64,000 nucleotides of DNA from Halichoerus grypus (lineage: Eukaryota; Chordata; Mammalia; Carnivora; Phocidae): NCBI RefSeq assembly GCF_964656455.1, contig NC_135726.1, forward strand, positions 17,929,168 to 17,993,167. The letters are read 5' to 3'. Shown piece by piece: positions 49,779 through 61,729 of this stretch. Both the position numbers and the translations under genes were made by a program. Each line of letters begins with the position of its first letter. Position 1 is the stretch's first letter. The notes under the pieces are model-generated. The model did no database searches. It was given only the letters and a program-made list of their open reading frames with translations, and had not been told where the DNA came from.

Positions 49779-50189
49779 ATACACATCCATGAGTAGTCAC
49801 GAGTGTCTGGTCTCTGTTTTGAATCTTAACTGGGGTTGGCGCCCCTTGTGTGGCTCACTTTGTCCTGAGGGTTTGGCCCTTACTCAGCTCACCTCTCAAG
49901 TTCCCAGGCCCCTGCTACCCCTTAGGGACCCTCAAGACTTCAGGTGAGACCCCAAAGAGGATAGGCACTTGGGCTTCAATTCTCTCCCCCGAAACAGCTT
50001 TCATCTCAGACAAAGAAGAAGAAAATTCACCTTCAAAAAGATGGCCACAGGTCCTCCTGTCCTCAAAATAAGATTTTAATGTAGCCCAAATACACTCGTC
50101 CCAAACACTGGACAGTCAGAGGGCTTCTGAGGCTTATTGAGGTTAGCTTCCTGTCACTCTGAGGAGAAAGTACTCTTGCTCAAAATCCT

Positions 50190-50370
50190 GGTTCTGCTGT
50201 TTACTAACTTGGGTAACTGGAAAATTAACCTTTCTGAGCTTCAGTTTCACCACCCTTAAAAACGTGATTAATTTCTACCCCATGGAGGTAGAGGATTATA
50301 GCATGTGTAGGGGAGGCTTGACATAGAGGGATATAGTACCTGTGTGCTTCACTCGGTTATTTTATAGGAC
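50190..50370 (+). repeat. MIR
   Basis: MIR text: ggttctgctgtttactaact, tgagcttcagtttcaccacc. Confidence 0.7.
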
Positions 50371-50485
50371 TGTTCCTTGACAGAACTCTCCTAGGAAAAA
50401 CTGGAGGGAAGAATGGAATGTTAGATTAAGCACAAAAGTCCTGGTTCCATAAATAAACCCAGAGTAGATTTAATTTCTCTCTAGA

Positions 50486-50700
50486 CTAGTGGTTTCTACA
50501 GGGAGTGATTTTGCCCCCCAGGGAACATTTGGCAGTGACGAGATATTTTTGGTAGTCACAACTTGGGTTGGAGTGCTGCTGGCATCTATTGGGTAGAGGC
50601 CACGGATGTTATAAACATCCTACGATGCATAGACAGCACCCCACAACAAAGAATTATCAGGCTCAAAATGTCAACAGTGCCACTGTTCAAAAACCCTGTT
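50486..50700 (+). mobile_element. MER5A-type hAT-Charlie DNA transposon relic
   Basis: Near-complete non-autonomous element: gtggtttctac start, gccccccagggaacatttgg, gtcacaacttggg, catcctacgatgcatagaca, ccccacaacaaagaattatc, and end near aaaaaccctg. Flanks tctctaga and gttctaga are compatible with a worn 8-bp target duplication. Confidence 0.85.
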
Positions 50701-51615
50701 CTAGAGTGAATCTTGAGACGGTAAGAAACATCAAACACAAGCACACTTTGATTCTGCGTGGCTGTTCAGAATCCAGGGGGAAAGATTAAGGGGGATAAAA
50801 CCCCATCAGAAGAGGGAGGTTAGAGGTTACCATTTCTCATCACTCTTGGAGCTTTCCATGCTCAGAAGGTGGCAGCAGTGGCAGGAAGTCCTGTCACCTT
50901 CCAAAGCAGGGATAGCCCTGCTGGTCACCAGTTCTCAGCAAGAACAGCTGCCTCAGCTCAACTGACATGTTCTGCATCAGAGGTTGCTCTGGAACGATGG
51001 CTGGGACACCTTTCTAATACCAGCTGAGTGGGGCTCCAGACTCTCACAGGAGTCAGAAAAGCAGGGGAGGGGCTCCCCATACAGAAATAACCCCTAATCC
51101 TACATTTCCAACATAGCCTGCTTTACACTAAAGCTTATAGGTTACAGGTTTCATTACTCTGGAGGACAGAGTAATGGTGAACCAGAGTAGTCTTGTTACA
51201 AAATGGTATTTACTTGTGGGGACAGAGACTCCAGTAAAGAGATCTGGGAGGCTGAGGTCACAGTAGGAGCACTAACATCTAAGGAACAACCAAAGAACAT
51301 GCAAAGGAAGAGAAGCCCAGACAGGCACCAGAGAACAGAAAAGAGTCATTATTGTAGGAGTCAGGAGGCCAAGAAGTCCAGCGAGTTCAAGAGAACTACC
51401 GTTCTGCAACAACAGGTCGTTGTGTCCAACACCAAACCTTCCTTAACTCCAGACCAAGGCCCACCACAGTTCCCAGTACCTCCTCACTACTGCTGCCGGG
51501 CGGGAGGACCCGAAAGAAGCAGGGGCTGTTATACGCCTGCCCAGCCGCCTCCACCGCCGGAAATAAATGACCAAGCCCTCCGCTAACCTACTTAATCTCC
51601 GCCCCCAAGGTGCGA

Positions 51616-51624
51616 GCATGCGCA
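51616..51624 (+). promoter_or_regulatory. NRF1-type motif (copy 1)
   Basis: GCATGCGCA, matching the core of the NRF1 consensus, in the CpG island. An identical motif lies 56 bases downstream. Confidence 0.5.
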
Positions 51625-51671
51625 ATCTCCGATCACGGCCCCTCCCCGCGCAGGTCCACCCCCGTCAGGGA

Positions 51672-51680
51672 GCATGCGCA
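51672..51680 (+). promoter_or_regulatory. NRF1-type motif (copy 2)
   Basis: Second GCATGCGCA in the island, preceded like the first by GA. The two copies sit just upstream of the presumed first exon. Confidence 0.5.
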
Positions 51681-51699
51681 GACCTCCAGCCGTCCCGCC

Positions 51700-51881
51700 C
51701 CTCCCTTTCCAGAGCTCCCGGTTCCTTAGAAACCAGGCGGCGCGTTCCCGGTGCTTGCGCTTTAGACTCCGGGGCCCGCGCGTCCCCGCCAGCCCCCCTC
51801 TTGGCGGGCGGGTGGCGGCCGAGACCGGTCCAGACCCATGGTCTCCAGGGCAGCGCGGGACGGGCGATGCCAGCATGCCAG
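51700..51881 (+). other. GFOD2: Probable GFOD2 non-coding first exon (start approximate)
   Basis: GC-rich sequence downstream of the NRF1 motifs, ending in a strong + strand donor (ccag/gtgaga, cut after 51881). GFOD2 is an oxidoreductase-like secreted/matrix protein whose human first exon is non-coding as I recall. Nothing resembling its Rossmann-fold coding exons is in the window, consistent with a long first intron. The exon 5' end is not defined by the sequence; other donors at about 51905 and 52486 are possible. Assignment rests on synteny and the donor, not on protein similarity. Confidence 0.5.
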
Positions 51882-53437
51882 GTGAGAGGCGGGCCCGCGG
51901 CGGCCGGTGAGGATGAAGGAGGGCAGGGCGAGGCAGCCAGCGGGCGTCTACCGGGCCTCCTCGGCGGCCCGGCGCCCGAGGTCGGAGGCGGGGCTACTCA
52001 GAGCCTAGGCTGGAGGGGGCCGTTCTAACTGCCAGCGCCGTCGTCGAGTTCAGGGGTCGCCCCGGAGTTAGTCTTCCCAGCCTCGGAAATAGGACCTACA
52101 GATTTGGTCGTATAATTGTAGGATTTGGGCTCCTGGAAGGACCTCGGCCATAACCCATCCCTTTACGGGACGAGGAAACCTAGGCTCCCCTGCCCTGCCC
52201 GGAGCAGACCGTACCTGTGTGGACTGACGCTTTGTGGACAAGGATATGAGGTGTGGAAGCCTCAGACAAAGGGCGCTGGTCCATCGTCTTTCAGGGGGAG
52301 ATGGGACTTTTAGGGGGTAAATCTTTATTTAAGGAAAGAGGGTTCAGGTGGCAGATGGGAGAGGGGACGACACTCCAGAAAGTGTGGGTGGCTCTGCCAG
52401 TCACCGAATGCCCACTGGCCACGTCTCAACGGCCCTGGCCTAGCTTTGAAGCTCAGGAAGGAAGCAGAAGGACTAGCGGAGACAAAAGGTGAGGTAAGGT
52501 GTTCCCATCAAGACGTTATCACATGAATGGGGAGGAAGGAAATGGGGGCGGGGAGATCAGGACTTGTGAATGGTTCTGTGAAGAGTTTACCTCCCAAACT
52601 GCAGCTGAATCTGAAGAACGGGACAAGAAGAGAAAAGTTTAAAGCTTTGTTGGCTAGACAGCAAGAAAGGTTATAAACCATCTTATAGAAGAAAGTGGGT
52701 GCTCTTTTGAATATCCAGAACCGAGTTGGGGCACCCCCCAGAAGAGTTTTGTAAACTCTGGGGCACAAAGGTCTCAGAAGGAAGAGCCGTTGGTGTATGA
52801 CCCTTCGAAGGGAACACCTATTTAAATTAGAAAAGACACTTAAGACATGTTATTGAGATATGGAGAAGATGGTTGTCTTTAAGTGTTGGGGAAGCTAGAT
52901 TGATTCTTCATAAGGAAACTCCTTTTCTTCTGGAAAGCTGTGTACACCAGGGAACAAAAGTTTCAATTAAGGCCATCCATTTTACAGAAAATGTGAAAAA
53001 GTACTGGTTTTGGACTAGGAATTTAGAGACTGGACTAAGGTGAAAATTTTCAGCAGACAGTTCTGTTGGTGGGCTCCCCATTTTATGGATAAAAATTCTG
53101 TGGTCAGGCTTTCTCTTACCACCTGGTTGCCCCACTTTTCCTATGGAATGATTGGTCTGGGTCTGATCATTTATTTTTATTTGCTGGAAAAATTCGGATA
53201 TATGATTGCTATAGTATTACTAGAATCCACTAGTAGTAGGATTAGCAATGACAGCTCCCTCCCCCACAAAAAAAAGACAAAAGATTTGTAATGTGGTAAA
53301 AAGAAGTGTGTGATTTTTAAAAGATGGTCTCTGATTCTAATCAATAAAATCAATTTCTTACTAGCTTGATAAAACTAATTTTAATGTATATATGATTTTG
53401 CAGCAGGTTTTCTTTCCCCCTCAGAGTGATACGATAC

Positions 53438-53612
53438 ATTTATTTATTTAAGATTTTATTTGTCAGAGAGAGAGAGAGCGCGCAGCAGGCAGAGGGAGAA
53501 GCAGCCTCCCCGCTGAGCAGGGAGCCTGATGCGGGACTCGATTCCCAGGACCCTGAGATCATGACCTGAGCCGAAGGCAGACGCTTAACCGACTGAGCCA
53601 CCCAGGTGCCCC
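53438..53612 (-). repeat. CAN SINE
   Basis: Reverse SINE, shortened tail and body, flanked by cgatacattt and agatacattt. Confidence 0.92.
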
Positions 53613-53644
53613 AATAAGATACATTTCAAGTGTGGTGGTGTTTG

Positions 53645-53798
53645 GGGCGCCTCGGTGGCTCAGTCGGTTAAGCGTCTGCCTTCGGCTCAGGTCATGATCC
53701 CGGAGTCCCTGTGCCCCCTCTGCCCCTCATCCTGCTCCTGCTCTCTCTCTCCAGGAGTCTCTCTCTTTCTCTCAAATAAATAATCTTTTTCAAAAAAT
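53645..53798 (+). repeat. CAN SINE with internal deletion
   Basis: Forward SINE with normal head and tail, but the middle (the ggatcgagcccc to cctgcttctcc part) is missing after atcccggagtccc. Confidence 0.9.
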
Positions 53799-54077
53799 GA
53801 AAAAGTATGGTGATATTAATAGGTCAGATTAATTTAAGAAACAAAATTTCATCTTCGGTTCATAAATCAGTGCCATACCATAGCTATGATGTTGTGGCTG
53901 TGCATTTTATTGATTTTTCTCTATCTATGGAAATATTTTGTATAAATATTTCCATACGTCATATATACCTCAAGAGATATAATGGAGTATTATCAGAAGG
54001 GTTTGTAATCTATGGGGGAAATTGGCAATGGTAATCAAATCCTGTCAGAAAGCTTTATGAAAATCATTGTATTCTTT

Positions 54078-54279
54078 TTTTAAAATAGATTTTTATTTAT
54101 TTATTTGAGAGAGAGAATGAGAGAGAGCATGAGAGGGGGGAGGGTCAGAGGGAGAAGCAGACTCCCCGCTGAGCAGGGAGCCCGATGCGGGACTCGATCC
54201 GGGACTCAGTCCCGGGACTCCAGGATCATGACCTGAGCCGAAGGCAGTGGCTTAACCAACTGAGCCACCCAGGCGCCCC
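54078..54279 (-). repeat. CAN SINE
   Basis: Reverse SINE with exact duplication aaatcattgtattcttt. A small internal tandem (cgatccgggactcagtcccg) sits at about 54195. Confidence 0.94.
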
Positions 54280-55111
54280 AAATCATTGTATTCTTTATAA
54301 AAACCCTCATTACTTTAGCACTGGCCCAGATAGAAGACAGACCAGTAGGCCAAAATCAAGGTGAGATGGAAGGGAGCAATTACTGTCTGTCTTGGGAGCT
54401 GGACATGGTGTGGGAGGCTGCTTTAAATGTAAGTGAAAATACTTTCTTGAATGAGCAGTTAAAGAAGATACTGCATAAATGTGATGAGTGTGCCCCATTG
54501 ATTGGTGTGCAATTTTTGAGCTCCTATAATCAGAAAGACACTTGCTTTTAAAAGAGAAGGATGGACTTACAGACTCTTCAGAGTGTTTCTTCGTTGCTAT
54601 AGCAGTGAAACTTTTGACAAATAATTACTTAATATCCACTCCGTTTTCTAGGGCAGCTGAGGGCAGTTATCAAATCTGACCTGTAGTAAAGTAATCAACA
54701 GTATTTAACAGGCCAACATACCAGATAAACCAGTAATGCTAACAGGATCTACTTTCACTGAACTGATTTTCTAGTGCCATCTGACATTTGTAACACAAAC
54801 AAACGGTGTTCAGAAAACACAAGAATCAGTCAGAGACCACTAACTTAGAAGTAGGAGAGGAGCCTTTCTGATGTCTGACAAGTCACTCAGGCATATTTAT
54901 TTTAGGAGGTCCAATTCCAGGATAAATTCATTGTTGGAATTGGACAACATCTAGGAAAAAATTGCAGACTATGCTATTTTTGAGAATTCGTATACAGTAT
55001 AGTAATGGGACATTATTTTTCTTAAAAGGTAGCAGCTTTATATTCTAAGAGAGTCCAGATACCCAAATTTGAAAAATTTAGATGTCAGGTGTTTTAAAAA
55101 GTGGGGATTGA

Positions 55112-55305
55112 GGGGCGCCTGGGTGGCTCAGTCATTAAGTGTCTGCCTTTGGCTCAGGTCATGATCCCAGGGTCTTGGGATCAAGTCCCGCATCGGGCTC
55201 CCTGCTCAGTAGAGAGCCTGCTTCTCCCTCTCGCACTCCCCCCTGCTTGTGTTCCTGCTCTCGCTGTGTCTCTCTCTGTCAAATAAATAAATAAATCTTT
55301 AAAAA
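55112..55305 (+). repeat. CAN SINE
   Basis: Forward SINE with a 16-bp exact duplication aaaaagtggggattga (55096-55111 and 55306-55321). Confidence 0.96.
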
Positions 55306-55506
55306 AAAAAGTGGGGATTGAAAGATTATTGAAATAGGCTTGGGCTCATGAAGTCAGAATGGGAAGAGATACTGAGAAAAACATTAAAGCAGTAAGACTT
55401 CCTCCACTAAGACTGAATTAGCCATTAGGTCAGGAATGAGCTCACTGAAGTATTCTCTCTTTAAGCTGAGACAAAAGAAATGAGAAATGGAGTAATATTT
55501 CTTTTC

Positions 55507-55707
55507 TTTTTTTTTTTTTTTAAAGATTTTATTTATTTATTTGACAGAGACACAGTGAGAGAGGGAACACAGGCAGGGGGAGTGGGAGAGGGAGAAGCAG
55601 GCTTCCTGCAGAGCAGGGAGCCCGATGCGGGGCTCGATCCCAGGACCCTGGGATCATGACCTGAGCCGAAGGCAGATGCCCAACGACTGAGCCACCCAGG
55701 CGCCCCT
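55507..55707 (-). repeat. CAN SINE
   Basis: Reverse SINE flanked by ggagtaatatttct and ggagtaaatatttct. Confidence 0.94.
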
Positions 55708-55842
55708 GGAGTAAATATTTCTATCTTACAGTGATGGAAATAAACACCTAGCAAATAGAGATTAAACATTCAGAAGGAAGAGATGAATATTCCTGCATTA
55801 CTTGGAACACACTCAAACTCTATCCTTATGCACTTGTTCTTT

Positions 55843-56025
55843 ATTTTATTTTATTTTTTTAATTAAGATTTTTATTCATGAGAGACAGAGAGAGAGGCAG
55901 AGGCAGAAGGAGAAGCAGGCTCCCCTCAGAGCAGGGAGCCTGATGCGGGAGTCAATCCCAGGACCCTGGGATCGCAACCTGAGCCGAAGGCAGACGCTTA
56001 ACCGACTGAGCCACCCAGGCACCCA
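55843..56025 (-). repeat. CAN SINE
   Basis: Reverse SINE with flanking gcacttgttcttta on both sides. Confidence 0.93.
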
Positions 56026-56487
56026 AGCACTTGTTCTTTAGATCCTTCTCTTAGAAGGAGAGATGCAAGTAGGAGAGTTACCTTTGTCCTAGATACTGGC
56101 AGTTCTCAGAGTAGCCAGTGACACAATGCTACAGTCTTTGGGACCCAGGATAGGCAGAAATTGCTGGACGGATAGCTCTCCCCCTACCCTGCTACTCCCA
56201 CTACCTCTCACAGCCATTCGATAAGGGTTTCTATCCGTCCTCTACCAGGAAGGATCAGGAATGAAGACTGTGAAGAATGGGAACTGAGTATCTAATGCAG
56301 TCCTCCTTTCTGGCCAAGGATAACTATGCTACTCTCAAACTGTCAGCGCTCAGTTTCTCATGAGAGCAGATAACCCCAAAATAGAACCGGAAACACTTCT
56401 ACTTGGCTTTGAGATTTACCATATCACTTTACAACCTCGAAATCTTTATTATTTACTTTCACAATTATATTTTGCTTAGAATGCTGG

Positions 56488-56581
56488 CATGCCTGCCTGG
56501 CTCATTTGGTAGAGCATGCAACTCTTGTTCTCGGAGTTCGAGCCCCACATTGGGTGTGGAGATTACTTAAAAATAAAATCT
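56488..56581 (+). repeat. Short CAN SINE
   Basis: tRNA-Lys-like subtype: cctggctcatttggtagagc and gagttcgagccccacattgg, then ttacttaaaaataaaatctt. The next SINE starts directly after its tail. Confidence 0.88.
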
Positions 56582-56582
56582 T

Positions 56583-56775
56583 GGGGTGCCTGAGTGGCTC
56601 AGATGGTTGAGTGTCTGTCTGCCTTCAGCTCAGGTCGTGCTCTCAGGGTCCTGGGATTGAGGCCGGCATCGGGCTCCCTGCTCAGCGGGAAGCCTGCTTC
56701 TCCCTCTGCCACTCCCCCTGCTCGTGTTCTCTCTCTTGCTGTGTCTCTCTCTGTCAAATAAATAAAATCTTAATA
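56583..56775 (+). repeat. CAN SINE inserted at a SINE tail
   Basis: Forward SINE beginning ggggtgcctgagtggctcag, tail passing into a short (TA)n run. Confidence 0.92.
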
Positions 56776-57071
56776 TATATATATATAAAATTTTAAAAAA
56801 GGAAAATGATAATGTTAGGCAAATCATATAACTTCTGGACTATACTTTCTTATTGTGTAATTTATAACAAAATAAATTGAAAATAGTACAGTTGTCTAAC
56901 ACTAGAGAAATGAAAAGCTTGGTTCATGTAGTCCATCAAATACATAACCCTTAAAAACTGGTTAACATGAAAAATGCTTATGTCAAAATAGGTACGTGAA
57001 AAAAATCGGGATACAAAGTTATGAATACAGTTTGATCACAAATATGTTAAATATAAAAACATTTTTTTAAT

Positions 57072-57251
57072 TTTTTAAAAAATATTTATTCATTTGAGAG
57101 AGAGAGAGCAAGCGAGCACAAGAGGGGGGAAGAGGGAGAAGCAGACTCCCCACTGAGCAGGGAGCCTAATGTGGGGCTCCATCCCAGGACCCTGAGATCA
57201 TGACCTGAGCCAAAGGCAGATGCTTAACCGACTGAGCCACTCAGGCACCCC
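57072..57251 (-). repeat. CAN SINE
   Basis: Reverse SINE ending gagccactcaggcacccc, flanked by aaatataaaaac and aaatacaaaaac. Confidence 0.92.
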
Positions 57252-57321
57252 AAATACAAAAACTTTTAAAAAAGAACATGAGAAAAGCAGTAATTTTCTA
57301 TAATGAGTATATATATATATA

Positions 57322-57509
57322 TTTTAAAGATTTTTATTTATTTATTTGAGAGAGGGAGAGAGCAGAGGGATAGGGAGAAGGGAATCTCAAGCAGACTCCC
57401 CACTGAGCGTGGAGCCCGATGCAGGGCTCGATCTCAGGACCCTGAGATCATGACCTGAGCCGAAACCAAGAGTAGGACACTCAACCAATTGAGCCACCCA
57501 GGCGCCCCT
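57322..57509 (-). repeat. CAN SINE
   Basis: Reverse SINE. tgagtatatatatata precedes it and tgagtgtatatatata follows it. Confidence 0.92.
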
Positions 57510-57511
57510 GA

Positions 57512-57513
<2 letters not shown>

Positions 57514-57549
<36 letters not shown>
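57514..57549. repeat. (TA)n simple repeat
   Basis: About 18 TA units between two SINEs. Confidence 0.93.
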
Positions 57550-57551
<2 letters not shown>

Positions 57552-57742
57552 TTTTTTTTAAGATTTATTTATCTGACAGAGAGAGACACAGTGAGAGAGG
57601 GAACACAAGCAGGGGGAGTGGGAGAGGGAGAAGCAGGCTTCCCGCTGAGCAGGGAGCCTAATGCGGGGCTCGATCCCAGGACCCTGGGATCATGACCTGA
57701 GCCGAAGGCAGATGCTTAACGACTGAGCCACCCAGGCACCCC
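57550..57742 (-). repeat. CAN SINE
   Basis: Reverse SINE after the TA tract; atgagtatatatttt follows, a third copy of the same flanking sequence. Confidence 0.93.
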
Positions 57743-58020
57743 GCCATGAGTATATATTTTAAAATACAAACCCTCCTAAGAGTTTCTTGCTAGCGTAAAA
57801 GATGATTTGGAACTTATTTTCTCTCTGCAGACCTTCGCCTCTTCTCACGCTATGACTATTAAAGTGCTGAGGGAGAGGGCTGACAGAAGGCAGCACTGTT
57901 GTTTCCTACCAGGAGTCGGAACCAGACAGTAATGTGGTTACCTAGATAATGAATTTACATGTGTATAATTGAAGGGTACACTGTACACAGCATATGCAGC
58001 TTTTGAAGACTGTTATTTCT

Positions 58021-58128
58021 TTTTAAGATTTTTTTATTTTTAAGTAATCTTTACACCCAGTGTGGGGCTCAAATTTAAAACCCTGAGATTAAGTTGCATG
58101 CTCTTCATCTGAGCCAGCCGTGTGCCCC
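58021..58128 (-). repeat. Short CAN SINE
   Basis: Reverse short subtype (aagtaatctttacacccag to gccagccgtgtgcccc), flanked by aagactgttatttctt and aagactgttgttttgt. Confidence 0.88.
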
Positions 58129-58137
58129 TAAGACTGT

Positions 58138-58168
58138 TGTTTTGTTTGTTTGTTTGTTTGTTTGTTTT
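58138..58168. repeat. (TTTG)n simple repeat
   Basis: Tandem tttg units just after the SINE. Confidence 0.9.
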
Positions 58169-59288
58169 TTGGGGATTTTTGGTGCTTGTTGACAGATAAT
58201 CTTGACCCTTAGGGTCTCTTTGGTGTGTTTTGATGGATGCTTTTGTAGCACAGTATTCCAAAGCATATTAGAGGATGTTCCATGTGGTTAATGTTTTCCG
58301 CAACCTGATGTTGGTTCCTGCTGGGAAATGGTTATCATCTCTGGGGGGCCTCTCTTGGAGTGGCTCTGGGATCATGTGAGATAGAATGTTTGTCTTGTCA
58401 GGCATCCTCTGATTGTCAGGGAGAAGGGAGTGGTGGGGACATCAGTCATATTTCCTGTTACTTTTCATCCTTTTACATTGATATTCCTGTGCCAGCGGCT
58501 TGTATTTTAGAGCAATGGAGAAAATGAACATAGTATTCCTTATCCGATGTTATTTTCAAAATTAAATGATTGTGCTTAAATGGCTGTTTTGGTTCCTCCA
58601 GGCCTGGGCTTGCTTCTGGTCATGGTGGTTTTTAAAAATGATCTTTGTTTCTCTTTCCTTTAATGCTTTATAGCCCTGATATACTAAGATTGTTATTCAA
58701 ACAACATTTAAATGTCTTTAAGTAATTTCTAAAGTGTTATGGGAATGTTACCAAAATACTGTGAAGTGTGAAATTTTGGGGACTTATTATCTCCTTAATA
58801 CCATATAAAACCCAGTCTTGGTCCCTAAAGAGCTTAGGGTCTCAGTAGCAAGACAAGACATTGGTATCATTTAAACAATAATCAGAAAATCCTAAAATAT
58901 AAAATGAATGGCTCTTTTCAGGAGTACATGTCCCATATACATCCTGTATTTTATAACCAGCTTCCTTCATTACACATTAACCCCCCCCCAAAAAAAGAAT
59001 AAAGAACATGGTGTGGCAAAGACCTGAGATTAGATTATTTTAGATCCACATTCAACAGCCAAAAGATCATTAAATGAAACCACAGCTGAGTGTGCTCATG
59101 GCCTCGCTGGTAAGCAGTTTGCTGCATATGAGAAGGAGATGCTTGTGAAGGTAATTGGGCATTTCCAGTCACCAGTGAACTACTTAATACTTAGTCTTTT
59201 TGGTCACCAGAGGCCACGTAACACAGAGTAGAGAATGCCAGTCAGAGTTGCTATGCTCCAGGGTGCCCTACGAATGTCCTCTATCCAA

Positions 59289-59398
59289 GGGGCGCCTGCC
59301 TGGCTCAGTTGGTGGAGCGTACAATTCTTGATCTCAGTGAGTTCGAGCCCCATGTTGGATATGGAGATTACTTAAAAGTAAAATCTTTTAAAAAAAAA
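59289..59398 (+). repeat. Short CAN SINE
   Basis: ggggcgcctgcctggctcag head with gagttcgagcccc box-B-like segment; flanked by aatgtcctctatcc and gatgtcctatacc. Confidence 0.9.
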
Positions 59399-61437
59399 GG
59401 ATGTCCTATACCTGAAATCCAGAAGGAAGGTAGATAGATGGGTGACTCTCTAGAGTGTCTCTTACTGCCATAGAAATACCAGTTTTCCCAGAAGAGTACT
59501 TTTATCCATGTAGAAGGTGGAAAACACTTAGAAAACGTCAATAAATTAGGTGAGCACGTTGAAAAATGTTTATCATCATTAAAAACTCGCCCTCTTCTTT
59601 CTTGGGCCCTAGTCCAAAACCAAAGTATGTAATACTCTTCTCTCTAGGGTTGGCCGTTTCACATGCATCATGGCCAAATGTGCTTTACCTCAGTGATTTA
59701 AAAGTAAAGGCAGAGTCTTTGTTCACGTGCCTGCCACAGTGAAAGATCTCTGAACACTCATTGTGTTCCTGTGTCAGATCAGTCCTTGGTATTCAGCTAT
59801 GGGTGTAGGAGGAAATGGAAACTAAACTCCAGGGACCTAGCCTGTCTGGATCACTGCTCTGTGCCCCAATTCCTGGCATAATGCCTGACTCATTGTGGCG
59901 CTTATAAATATTGGGGAATAAATGAGAAGAGGTCTCTGGTGACTGCATAGTGTGCCATTAAAAGGGTTGGGGGGTGCACAGAGGAAGTTCACGTTTGAGA
60001 GGAAAGACGAATTTGGGATGGGAGCAGCTGGTAGGTCACTCAGGTGGGGATTTCTAGTAGATACAGACATTTAGTAGAGCTAGAGCTGGAACAAGTTGTT
60101 GAGTCTGGAAATTGGAAGTTAAGAATGTTTGCATGAAGGTTATAGTGAAATTGAAGGGTTAGCTAACGTTGCTGTGGTAGAGAGTAGGTCCGAGGATGGA
60201 ATTTTCAGAGGGATGTCAATGTGGAACTGATTGTTAAAGCAGTTTTAGAAAAAAAATAATCTTGTTATTGCCAGATTTTCAAAAGCAATAAAGAATTAAT
60301 ATAGTGGGCAAATAAGTACTTTTTCCTACTGTAATCATCAGCTGAAGCTAACTTTTAGACCTAATGGCAATCTAGATACTTCTGCGGGTGTTAAATTTTT
60401 CCTTTATGACCCAATTTAGCTCACCCTTTTGTACCTTGGGTAGTTATGCCTCATTGGACAGGTCATTAGGTCTTTCATTAGTGCCCTCCAGTGCGGACAC
60501 TGTTTGGACTAGGGCAGGGGGACAGGGAATTGGTGTCTTTGGCCAGCGCTGGGTGTGCTCTCATCCTGTGGTAGCTGCCTAGAGGTTTACTACCATGTCA
60601 GCTTGTGGAGCTGAGGGAGAAGCATTTCTTTCCTTTGTCCTGTTTGTGTTTTTGCTCTCAATGAGAGGGCAGGAATCTGTGACCATGTCACTGAATCAGT
60701 GTAGGCAATGATAAAATAAACAAACAAATCACAGGAAAACGAAACCTTCTCCAGAGAGCCTCTGGATCTTTGAAACCCAGGGACCAAAACTTTTATCATA
60801 AGTGATTTGTGAAACTCAACAGCTGCTTCTTTAGTCTGGCTTTTTCAGTGGTAACAGAAATGCAGGTAAAGACGCTTTCACATCTGTCGGAAAGCAGTGC
60901 TGCCGGTGGTACCAGACTGTTAAGTACATGCTGTAGGTACTCCCTCGGCTATGAACATGCAGTGTCCAACTCAGGCTGCAGACCACCACCCCACCCCAGC
61001 CCCGCTGTCCCCCTGCCTCTCCTGCCCAGGCTCTGATCATGGGGGGTACGGTTGTCTTTCCTCTTTGGGTCTGGCTCTTCTAGTCAGACATTGACCGCCT
61101 ATTTGCCACACTGGCTCATTTCCAGATGTCGGGGTTGCCAAAAGGAAGGCTGGGGGACAATTAGATGCATCGTCCTAATTAATTCTTGGTACATGACTGA
61201 TGTTGAAGGCCACGTAGAAGGCATTCCTGCTTATTTCCCCAACAGGTCCTGAGTTTTGCAAAACAACAATTAAACTTAAAATTGGCCTTCACGGTTTTAT
61301 TTCCTTTATCATGCCCAAGAATTATGCTCTCATGTTACAGATCCCTTTGCAACTGGGTGTTAAGTCACAGTGCCCTTCTCTTAGGGTAATGTTCCACAGT
61401 ATCAGTTCTGGGGCATCATTCAAAGTAGCTTATAATT

Positions 61438-61532
61438 GGGGTGCCTGACCGGCTCAGTCAGAGCATGTCTCGGGGTCGTGAGTTCAAGCCCCATGTTGAG
61501 CATAGAGCTTACTTTGAAGGAAAAAAAAAAGA
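61438..61532 (+). repeat. Short CAN SINE
   Basis: Short subtype with a deleted A-box region; exact 14-bp duplication caaagtagcttata (61421-61434 and 61534-61547). Confidence 0.9.
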
Positions 61533-61729
61533 ACAAAGTAGCTTATACTCTTAAGATTTTTAATATTTTAAATCATTTTTGAAATATTTATTTAAAATCA
61601 GAAAGGCAAAGAAGGAATTAGGCAGGAAAAGCTGTTGCCTTCTAGTCAGTGCACCATCTATATAGGCTTTAACCTGACTTCCTGATTCATTCATTTTTGT
61701 ACTTACTCATTCATATGTTTATTCTTCAA

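Larger units (their letters stand above)
47025..51494. other. Spacer between RANBP10 and the presumed GFOD2 promoter
   Basis: No CAN SINE and no coding exon. Holds MIR relics (48445-48580, 50190-50370), MER5A (50486-50700) and a candidate distal polyadenylation signal (49773). The remaining unique sequence shows nothing I recognise. Confidence 0.7.
51495..52070 (+). promoter_or_regulatory. GFOD2: CpG island, probable GFOD2 promoter
   Basis: A sharp rise in CpG density and G+C against a CpG-poor background. It contains GC boxes (cccgcccctcc near 51693, ggcggg near 51804), two NRF1-type motifs and a CCGGAA ETS core near 51558. It lies about 4.5 kb after the RANBP10 end. In human 16q22.1, GFOD2 follows RANBP10 in the same direction, so this is inferred to be its promoter. 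Confidence 0.7.
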
